DNA of 7,135 bases from a bacterium (GTDB lineage Bacteria > Vulcanimicrobiota > Xenobia > RGZZ01). A model generated the notes under the pieces. That model was not told the DNA's origin. It worked only from the letters and a program-made list of their open reading frames with translations, and ran no database searches. Shown one piece after another: positions 1 through 5,930 of this stretch (position 1 is its first letter; every line of letters starts with the position of its first letter). The stretch is from NCBI GenBank assembly GCA_021782195.1, contig JAJXVI010000116.1, forward strand, positions 1-7,135, given 5' to 3'. Both the position numbers and the translations under genes were made by a program.

Positions 1-4
1 AGGT

Positions 5-1705
5 ATGCTCGGAACCTTTGCAGGCACCTGGGCTCGTCACCTGCAGCCTCATCCTCTCCTCTCTACAGCGCTACTGGCGGGCGCCGCATATATCGTACTG
101 ACGGCCGCGGGCCTGCGTTCACTGCGTCACCAACAGTCGGTTGCAGCCATCTGGATTACCGACGTGCTCTTGATGAGTCTCACCGCAGTCCTCGCAAGTG
201 GCGTCCCGCAGGGCAAGGCGCATCCCTCCAACGGACTGTTCGGCCACAATCCAGGCGATATCGCCATGCTGGCCGTATACGCACTCGTCACGCTCAGTGG
301 GCTCACTCACCGTCTCTGGGTTGGACTCGGCACTGCACTGCTCGCCTGCATCATGTACGGCCTCGCCGTACTGCTCTCCAACCCGGACTTGAGCGCACCG
401 GTACATTCGCTTCTGCCGTCACTGTTTCCCATGCTCCTGCTCCTGCTTTGCGCCCTTTCGGGTTCGTTCCTGCGCCGTGACATCTCCGGTGAAGCGAGCA
501 ACCAGGCCGTCACCAGTCGAGGCGAAGCCATCGCGGAGGCACAGAAGACGGCCCGCAGCCTTTTCCTCGCGAAAGAAGAGCGAGAGCGTCAACTGTTCGA
601 CCAGCAGCGCAAACTCCTTGCCCTGGTCTCCCTGAGCCACCTGATGAGCAGCACGCACGACTCCCGGGAACTGCTCTTGGTGGTATGCAGTCGCGCGCGA
701 GAGGAAATGAACTGCGGAGCCTCATTTGTCATGCTGGCGGAAACTGGCACTCTGAAGCTCGTGTGGTCGGTCGGCATTTCGGAGATCACCCGGCGCCTGA
801 TGGACACGAGACCCGACGAAGGAATTCTGGGAGAAGTGCTCTCGACCGGAAAACCGGCACGTCTGAGCGAGAAAAGCGCCGACCCGCGTCTTTCCGCTTT
901 CCGCAAGAACTGGGAAGGATTTCGAAACCTGCTTGTGGTTCCGCTCGTAACCTCGCAGGATCCGGCTGCATTCGGCATCCTGGGCGTGGCAAATCTCCTG
1001 GTCGGTGACGAATTCCTCGAAGAGCACGAGAACTATCTCAAGATCCTGGCGACAAGCGCCTCGATCTCGCTCAAGAACATCACCCTGAACGAGGAACTCG
1101 AGCAGAGCTACCACGAGATCATCCACGCACTGGCACAGGCAATCGAAGCCAAGGATCCCTACACTCACGGACACATTGGAAGGGTCCAGGAGTATGCCGT
1201 CGACCTGGCGCGCGCCCTGCGCCTGCCCGAAAACGAAGTAAAAGTCATCGCCAAAGGAGCCATCCTGCACGACGTCGGCAAGATCTCGACTCCTAACGAA
1301 ATCCTCAACAAGCCCGGAGCGCTGACGCCCGCCGAGCGCAAGAAGATGGATGAACACGTCACTTCGTCCATCCACATCCTCAAGGACATCAAGTCGCTTC
1401 CTCCGGAAGTGTTCGAAATGGTGCTCTACCACCACGAGCGACACGATGGAAAGGGCTACCCGTACGGCTTGAAAGGCGCCGAGATTCCACTCGGCGCCCA
1501 GATCATCAGCGTCGTTGACGCTTTCGACGCGATGACGACCGATCGCCCGTACCGCAAGGGTTTTCCGCAGGAAAAGGCGCTGGAACTCCTCGCAGGCAGC
1601 TCGGGCACGCAGTTCAATCCACGTGTGCTGGAAGCGTTCTTCACGATCTTCGGCTACAAGCCAGCGCAACCAGCGGCTATCGAACTGCAGCGCAACCAGA
1701 AATAA
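5..1705 (+). CDS. Membrane-anchored GAF and HD-GYP domain protein, probable cyclic-di-GMP phosphodiesterase
   Basis: Likely hydrolyses the second messenger cyclic-di-GMP at the inner face of the cytoplasmic membrane in response to an unknown cue. The N-terminus has about five hydrophobic segments (roughly residues 18-38, 46-65, 87-103, 106-125 and 135-154). A charged, probably coiled-coil linker follows (about 170-203), then a GAF domain (about 205-355) and an HD-GYP domain (about 370-550). The HD-GYP set looks intact: E381, the GH of the DPYTHGHIGRV stretch (H390), H422-D423 with K426 (HDVGK), H451, H476-H477, the HHERHDGKGYP signature (GYP at 484-486) and D505. Full catalytic residues argue for an active enzyme. 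No GGDEF or EAL domain is present, and the GAF ligand cannot be told. The ATG lies four bases from the window edge and the frame is open upstream, so the true start and a first membrane helix may be missing. It is convergent with pcnB, whose terminator overlaps this stop codon. Confidence 0.9.
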   Translation: MLGTFAGTWARHLQPHPLLSTALLAGAAYIVLTAAGLRSLRHQQSVAAIWITDVLLMSLTAVLASGVPQGKAHPSNGLFGHNPGDIAMLAVYALVTLSGLTHRLWVGLGTALLACIMYGLAVLLSNPDLSAPVHSLLPSLFPMLLLLLCALSGSFLRRDISGEASNQAVTSRGEAIAEAQKTARSLFLAKEERERQLFDQQRKLLALVSLSHLMSSTHDSRELLLVVCSRAREEMNCGASFVMLAETGTLKLVWSVGISEITRRLMDTRPDEGILGEVLSTGKPARLSEKSADPRLSAFRKNWEGFRNLLVVPLVTSQDPAAFGILGVANLLVGDEFLEEHENYLKILATSASISLKNITLNEELEQSYHEIIHALAQAIEAKDPYTHGHIGRVQEYAVDLARALRLPENEVKVIAKGAILHDVGKISTPNEILNKPGALTPAERKKMDEHVTSSIHILKDIKSLPPEVFEMVLYHHERHDGKGYPYGLKGAEIPLGAQIISVVDAFDAMTTDRPYRKGFPQEKALELLAGSSGTQFNPRVLEAFFTIFGYKPAQPAAIELQRNQK

Positions 1706-1731
1706 AAAAACGGCTCCTGCTAGAAGAGCCG
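1703..1731 (-). terminator. Rho-independent terminator of pcnB
   Basis: The arms CGGCTC (1711-1716) and GAGCCG (1726-1731) form a perfect 6-bp GC-rich stem with a 9-base loop. On the minus strand the stem is followed directly by seven T (complement of 1704-1710). This fits intrinsic termination of pcnB, which ends about 50 bases upstream on that strand. On the plus strand the hairpin has no downstream T-run, so it is a poor terminator for the HD-GYP gene. The T-run overlaps that gene's TAA stop codon at 1703-1705. Confidence 0.8.
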
Positions 1732-1781
1732 CGCACCCGGCGCCCGCGTAGCGCCCCAGTTTCCGTAAGCCCCTATCTGCT

Positions 1782-4202
1782 CTACAGCGGTGGCTTCCGG
1801 CGACGGCGACGCCCTCCTCGGCGGCCGTCTTCGTCCCGACTGGGACGCGGCGTGTCAGGGGTGATATCTCGACCACCTACACGGGCCTCGTAATAGCCCA
1901 TCTCATCCCGTGAGCGCACGCCACCGCGATGGCCTTCAGGGCGATAGCGACGGTCACGTCCACCGCGTAACGACCGTGACTCCTGCGACGACGACCTTTC
2001 CGGACGAGTGTCCCGCGAGCGCATCTCCCCGTCGTTGTAATCGTACGGGTCGTCCGAAGTGTACTCATCACGCCCCGAAGTGAGACGCGCGTCAAGATCG
2101 CGCGACCCGCGGGAGTAGTCGTCCGTGTTGCGGGCATAGTCATCACGAGCCGGTTCGCGATAGCCTCTGTCGCGGGAATCGACTTCGATCCTTTCACGAG
2201 CTCCTCGAGATCCACGGTCCCCGGCGCGTGTGCGCGTCCCACGGGCGGGCGTCCTCTCCCCATGGTCGTAACGATCCGGCCGATCCCGCGGTTGGGGGTC
2301 GTTGCGAAGCGTGTCCTCGCGCTCGCGACGGTCACGGGGATCAAAATCTCGCAGGTCGCGACTCCGAAGCCTGCGCTCGCTGCCGCCCCTCTCCGAAAAA
2401 TCGCGGGCGTGGAGTCGTCGTTCCGAACCATCGCGCTCTCGTGCCCCACGAGACTCGACGCTACGCGACCGCGCCACAGGAACGTCGGCATCCCGATCCA
2501 TCCGTTCGCTCATCGACGAGAAGCCGCGCCCACTGGCCCCGGAGCGTCCGCGCACGCCACCCTCGTCGTCACCCCCTCGCAAGGCGGAACGCGTCCCCTC
2601 GTCGTCCCCGTCGCTCACGCGGCGGCGCCTTCGCGAACCAAGCGGGGCCTCACGAAGCCCCTCGCCTGCAACAGGCACGGGAAGCGCGTGCGCTCGACCG
2701 CTCGAAGAAACGGTTGGCACGACGTACGGATAGCGTGAACGCCACCACTTGATGCTTTCAACGCCGTCCCCCGTGGCCAGCACTCCGATCTCGTGCAGGT
2801 CAAGCGCCTCCGAAAAGTATGGCTTGCGGGAGAATATCTGGGCGAACCCGCGGTTGTTGCGACGAAACTTGCGCTGGGCGGCAAGGATCTGGCAGACGCG
2901 CTCGCGATCGCGGCGCGAGAGCACCATCGATTGCGTCAGCGGACGCAGCAGGTCCAGGTAGACCTGCTCGAAATCACGGGCGCCCTGCTCGACGAGCCAT
3001 TCCGCCGTGTGCTGCACCAGGGGTTGGTAGAGCGCGGCAAACAGGGTGGGACGGGTCAGGGGATGTCCCGAGCGAATGCGCTCATCCACGGCGCCGAGCG
3101 TCCGCCAGAAGAGGGCACCTGAATCTGGCGCGAACACGCACCGCGTGCCTTGAGGAGTGACAACGCGGGAAAGAGCGGTGTCCTCGTCGTCGGACAGATC
3201 GATCTCGTCCTCCTCGGATACCGCCACGTCAACCTCTGTCGAGAGGGCGTCACGCGGTGACAGGTCGTCCTCGAGGTCGTCACCGCCCTCTTCGGTACCC
3301 GCGTCTTCGGCTTCAACGCCGAGCAGCCGTTCCTGAGCCTCGCGGTCGGTGTCCTCGTCGGTATTGAGCAACAGTTCCTCCTCCGTCACGACAGGAAGTT
3401 CCGAACGCCCCTCAACGGCAAGACCCGGGCCGGCGGGTTGACCGCATACGTACTCGTACACTTCGGGCAACACGATCCGGAGCAGACCGCTTGCCTTCAG
3501 CAACTGGAGGGAACGGCAGGCCGCGCCACCCTCCAGCAACTTCGCCACATCCTCGACGACGCGCGAGGTGGAACACTTGCGAATGTCGTCGACGTGATCG
3601 CACAGCGCGTCCCAGGTAGCGGGTTCAATGGCGAAGTCAAGGCGGGCGGCAAACTTGATGGCGCGAATCATGCGCACGGGGTCTTCTTGGAAGCGGATGT
3701 GCGGTTCGCCGATGGTGCGAATGACCCCGGCTTCGATGTCTTCAACCCCACCCACGTAGTCTATCAGAGAAAAAGAAGCGATGTCATAGAACAACCCGTT
3801 GATTGTAAAATCTCGCCGCAAAGCGTCTTCTTCGGGTGAGCCAAAGGTGTTGTCCTGACGGACCAGCAGATCGAGAGCCTCGGTGTCTGAACGTTCTGGC
3901 TGGGCTCGAAATGTCGAGACTTCAACGATCTTGTGATCCTTGAAGTGGATGTGTGCCAATCGAAAGCGACGGCCGATAAGCCAGCAGTTGCGAAACAACT
4001 TCTTGACCTGGCCCGGACGAGCCGAGGTGCTGACGTCAAAATCCTTGGGATGGCGCCCGATGAGGAGATCTCGCACACCTCCTCCCACGAGAAAGGCGGT
4101 GTGGCCGGACCGATAGAGGCGGTAGAGCACTTTGAGTGCGTCGGCATCAATATTCTTGCGCGAGATTGGATGTTCTGAACGGGCAATGATCCGGGGCTGC
4201 AT
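1782..4202 (-). CDS. pcnB: Poly(A) polymerase I with acidic insertion and long Arg/Asp-rich C-terminal tail
   Basis: Template-independent 3' polyadenylation of RNA, which in the known family promotes RNA decay. Numbered from the ATG (806 residues): the nucleotidyltransferase signature LVGGGVRD is at 38-45, with metal-binding D54 and D56 in KDFDVSTSA. The LFRNCWLIGRRFRLAH stretch closely resembles E. coli PcnB. RRDFTING is at 129-136 and the neck motif EDPVRMIRAIKFAARLDF at 173-190. A body domain (about 360-490) ends in KWWRSRYPYV, matching the KWWGEF region of E. coli PcnB. These features favour PcnB over a CCA-adding enzyme. E. coli PcnB is about 465 residues. The excess here is an acidic insertion (about 273-345, 31 Asp/Glu of 73 by hand count) and a low-complexity tail (497-806, about 77 Arg, 40 Asp, 23 Glu, one Lys by hand count) ending in a run of five Arg. 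The ATG at 4202 has an upstream AGAAGGG. An in-frame GTG at 4244 would add 14 residues but lacks a ribosome site. The frame is unbroken to TAG and a terminator follows. Confidence 0.93.
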   Translation of the reverse strand: MQPRIIARSEHPISRKNIDADALKVLYRLYRSGHTAFLVGGGVRDLLIGRHPKDFDVSTSARPGQVKKLFRNCWLIGRRFRLAHIHFKDHKIVEVSTFRAQPERSDTEALDLLVRQDNTFGSPEEDALRRDFTINGLFYDIASFSLIDYVGGVEDIEAGVIRTIGEPHIRFQEDPVRMIRAIKFAARLDFAIEPATWDALCDHVDDIRKCSTSRVVEDVAKLLEGGAACRSLQLLKASGLLRIVLPEVYEYVCGQPAGPGLAVEGRSELPVVTEEELLLNTDEDTDREAQERLLGVEAEDAGTEEGGDDLEDDLSPRDALSTEVDVAVSEEDEIDLSDDEDTALSRVVTPQGTRCVFAPDSGALFWRTLGAVDERIRSGHPLTRPTLFAALYQPLVQHTAEWLVEQGARDFEQVYLDLLRPLTQSMVLSRRDRERVCQILAAQRKFRRNNRGFAQIFSRKPYFSEALDLHEIGVLATGDGVESIKWWRSRYPYVVPTVSSSGRAHALPVPVAGEGLREAPLGSRRRRRVSDGDDEGTRSALRGGDDEGGVRGRSGASGRGFSSMSERMDRDADVPVARSRSVESRGARERDGSERRLHARDFSERGGSERRLRSRDLRDFDPRDRREREDTLRNDPQPRDRPDRYDHGERTPARGTRTRAGDRGSRGARERIEVDSRDRGYREPARDDYARNTDDYSRGSRDLDARLTSGRDEYTSDDPYDYNDGEMRSRDTRPERSSSQESRSLRGGRDRRYRPEGHRGGVRSRDEMGYYEARVGGRDITPDTPRPSRDEDGRRGGRRRRRKPPL

Positions 4203-4205
4203 GGA

Positions 4206-4212
4206 CCCTTCT
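4206..4212 (-). promoter_or_regulatory. Ribosome binding site deciding the pcnB start
   Basis: On the minus strand AGAAGGG sits three bases before the ATG at 4202. It is a partial Shine-Dalgarno match with rather tight spacing. The alternative in-frame GTG at 4244 has no purine-rich stretch at a useful distance, so the ATG is preferred. No other Met codon precedes the catalytic motifs. Confidence 0.5.
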
Positions 4213-4434
4213 TTCGAGAGGACTGGAGCGCCGAAGACCCTCACTGCATATCAACGGCCTGGTCACCGCCTGCGGCCACACTCGCGAATCACCCGGCTCG
4301 GCGCTCCTCATAGCACACGCCACCTCGGGAGAGTCGCCACGGCCCTCGCCGAACCTGCCTGGTGCGGCCGTGGACCGGGTGCCATCGTCAGCACCGCCTG
4401 CGACGCCTTGCTGGCCTGCAGTTGACTGGGCCAA

Positions 4435-4452
4435 CGCATTCCAGGGAATGCG
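4435..4452. promoter_or_regulatory. Perfect 8-bp dyad, candidate operator
   Basis: CGCATTCC and GGAATGCG are exact reverse complements separated by AG, giving an 18-bp dyad in the intergenic region. The size and short spacer suit a dimeric helix-turn-helix regulator better than a terminator, because no T-run follows on either strand. A TTGACT (4422-4427) lies just upstream on the plus strand, but no good -10 box follows at 16-18 bases. The regulator is unknown and no regulator gene lies in the window. Confidence 0.4.
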
Positions 4453-4674
4453 GGCGAATTACGCGACGCGACAGAGAAATCCTGCCAGGAAGTCGCAACC
4501 CCACGGCGAACCGCCGGATCCGCACGCAGGGAACAGATCCTGGAAACGCCTGACGCGAAACCATGCCCGACACGCAATCCCGTACCCACGACCCACAAGA
4601 AGGAAACCAGCCCCGTTACCGCAAAGGAAGCGAGCGGCGCGAGACAGCAGACCGCCGTGTCCACCTCTTCTTTC

Positions 4675-4702
4675 TTGAAGAGACCCCGAAGGCGCGTACG
4701 AC
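4675..4702 (+). promoter_or_regulatory. Weak candidate promoter for the methyltransferase gene
   Basis: TTGAAG (4675-4680) and TACGAC (4697-4702) are separated by 16 bases, about 90 bases upstream of the ATG at 4791. The -35 match is fair and the -10 match poor, so this could be chance. It is listed because it is the best pair seen by eye near this gene. Confidence 0.2.
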
Positions 4703-4780
4703 TTGCCGCATCGCCAGGATCGCGACCAAAAACGTTTCCTGTCTTGCGTGAACGGTGGAGGCAACCACCCGGACAACCTC

Positions 4781-4786
4781 AGGAGG
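4781..4786 (+). promoter_or_regulatory. Strong Shine-Dalgarno site of the methyltransferase gene
   Basis: AGGAGG lies four bases before the ATG at 4791. It fixes that ATG as the start in preference to the in-frame GTG at 4755, which has no ribosome site and would add a 12-residue Thr/Gly-rich leader. Confidence 0.8.
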
Positions 4787-4790
4787 ACGC

Positions 4791-5801
4791 ATGGCGCCGC
4801 TCGAAGAGACACTTTCCGCTGAAGAAATCGCTGGCGCTCAGGAGAGCCTGCGCCAGCTCGCAACCGGCTATCAGGCCTCTCGGGCGTTGCACACCGCCGT
4901 TCGCCTCGATGTATTCAGCGCGCTCGACGAGACTGCAATGACAGCCGCAGAGCTCTCCAGCCGTCTCCACAGCGACAGCTACGCAACTGAACTGTTGTTG
5001 AGCACGCTCGTGGCGATGGGCCTGGTCGAGAAGAACCAGGATTCGTTCGTCAACAGCGCCATCGGAAAAATCCTGCTGACCAAGGACAGCAACTGGTACC
5101 AGGGCCAGTTCATCAACCTGATCGCAGACACGTGGGAGCCGTGGGAAAGACTCGAGGACACCGTCCGTAAAGGCGGCCCGGTCGGCATCCCTCCCCTGTT
5201 CAACAACGACAAGGTGCGTGCCATGCGCGACACGGCGTCCGTCATCGCCCCGCTCCTGGTCAGCGCCCTTGACCTCTCCCGCGTGCGACGTGTGCTCGAG
5301 CTTGGAGGGGGACCCGCCAGCTATGCGCTGGCCATTGCGCAGGCTGCCCCCGAGACGGAAGTCACCGTCATGGAGTTCACCCAGGCGTCTTCTATCACGC
5401 GCGACGCAGTGGCGGCGTCTGGTCTCGGCAATCGGGTGCGGGTCGACTCCGGCGACTACCTGATGCGCGATCTGGGGCGTGAAGCCTACGATCTGATTCT
5501 TTTTTCCGACGTCCTCGGGTCTGTGCCGCGAGACACCGCACGCGACCTGTTGAAACGGTCACACGCGGCGCTCGTCTCCGAAGGCCGCTGCGTGGTGCAC
5601 GAATTCCTGTTGCGCGATGACCGGACTGGCCCGCTGCCCTGCACCCTCTACGCCCTCCAACTGTTGCTCGGGTCGGAGAACAGCCACGCGTGGTCAGGGT
5701 GGGAAGTCACCGACGCGATGCAGTCGCAGGGGTTCATCCGCATCCAGGTCATTCCATTGCAACCGACGCTCCGCTCCCTGATTGTGGGATGCCGCCCCTG
5801 A
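4791..5801 (+). CDS. SAM-dependent class I methyltransferase, O-methyltransferase (acetylserotonin/hydroxyindole) family
   Basis: A 336-residue cytoplasmic enzyme with the two-part build of this family. The N-terminal winged-helix dimerisation region spans about residues 15-95 (GYQASRALHTAVRLDVFSAL, then TAAELSSRL, then LLLSTLVAMGLVEK). A Rossmann-type catalytic domain spans about 140-336. SAM-binding motif I is VLELGGGPASY (168-178), followed by the acidic end of strand 2 at VTVMEF (191-196). GDYL (221-224) and YDLILFSD (233-240) follow, with the family's HEFLLRDDRTGPL at 270-282. Length is normal for the family. At the position where most relatives have the general-base His (ILHD or VLHH type), this protein has Gly243 (VLGS), so O-methylation by the usual mechanism is uncertain. 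The substrate is unknown; small aromatic or polyketide compounds are typical for relatives. An APC permease gene follows 129 bases downstream and may be co-transcribed. Confidence 0.85.
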   Translation: MAPLEETLSAEEIAGAQESLRQLATGYQASRALHTAVRLDVFSALDETAMTAAELSSRLHSDSYATELLLSTLVAMGLVEKNQDSFVNSAIGKILLTKDSNWYQGQFINLIADTWEPWERLEDTVRKGGPVGIPPLFNNDKVRAMRDTASVIAPLLVSALDLSRVRRVLELGGGPASYALAIAQAAPETEVTVMEFTQASSITRDAVAASGLGNRVRVDSGDYLMRDLGREAYDLILFSDVLGSVPRDTARDLLKRSHAALVSEGRCVVHEFLLRDDRTGPLPCTLYALQLLLGSENSHAWSGWEVTDAMQSQGFIRIQVIPLQPTLRSLIVGCRP

Positions 5802-5919
5802 GTGTTCGGCCCCTGATATCGCGCTCGCGAGGCTCCGCCGCCCGGACCGGACCGTGCACGCCCCCCCGCTATCGCGCTAACAGCGGCCGGTGGCGCTGCT
5901 CGTCGGCCAACCCGCTCGT

Positions 5920-5924
5920 GAGGG
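5920..5924 (+). promoter_or_regulatory. Ribosome binding site of the permease gene
   Basis: GAGGG is placed six bases before the GTG at 5931. An in-frame TGA at 5919-5921 closes the frame just upstream, so this GTG is the first possible start and the site supports it. Confidence 0.65.
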
Positions 5925-5930
5925 ACCGCC

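Larger units (their letters stand above)
4203..4790. other. Divergent intergenic region between pcnB and the methyltransferase gene
   Basis: This stretch of 588 bases has no convincing gene. Open frames on both strands here (for example 4308-4664 minus, 4370-4678 plus and 4459-4863 minus) lack ribosome sites, recognisable motifs and natural-looking composition. No tRNA or other RNA gene could be recognised by eye. It should contain the promoters of both flanking genes. A perfect dyad at 4435-4452 and a weak plus-strand promoter-like pair at 4675-4702 are listed separately. No strong sigma-70 promoter is evident for pcnB. Confidence 0.6.

Noticed and set aside
1739..1755. A second 5-bp hairpin (GGCGC/GCGCC) between the terminator and the pcnB stop
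   Set aside because: It is short, has no T-run on either strand, and lies in GC-rich sequence where such stems are common.
722..1876. A 384-residue open frame on the minus strand
   Set aside because: It is antisense to the HD-GYP gene, whose catalytic motifs are all in the plus frame. It also overlaps the 3' end of pcnB, and shows no recognisable domain. Long antisense frames are expected in GC-rich DNA.
1877..2491. A minus-strand frame of 204 residues within pcnB
   Set aside because: It is an out-of-frame reading of the pcnB tail. The tail frame continues unbroken from the catalytic core, so no frameshift needs to be invoked.
2228..2752. Three overlapping plus-strand open frames of 143-174 residues, rich in Arg, Ser and Pro
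   Set aside because: They are complements of the low-complexity pcnB tail; their composition mirrors that tail. They have no ribosome site or domain.
4308..4664. A minus-strand frame of 118 residues with a hydrophobic N-terminal stretch, considered as a small membrane protein
   Set aside because: No ribosome site was seen, the remainder has random-looking composition and no family is recognised. The hydrophobic stretch is short and could arise by chance.
4459..4863. A minus-strand frame of 134 residues crossing into the methyltransferase gene
   Set aside because: It overlaps the ribosome site and start of a well-supported gene on the other strand and has an Arg/Gly/Cys-rich shadow composition.
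5817..5878. The 9-base direct repeat TATCGCGCT at 5817-5825 and 5870-5878
   Set aside because: Only two short copies 53 bases apart, with no palindromy or relation to a promoter; chance is a sufficient explanation.
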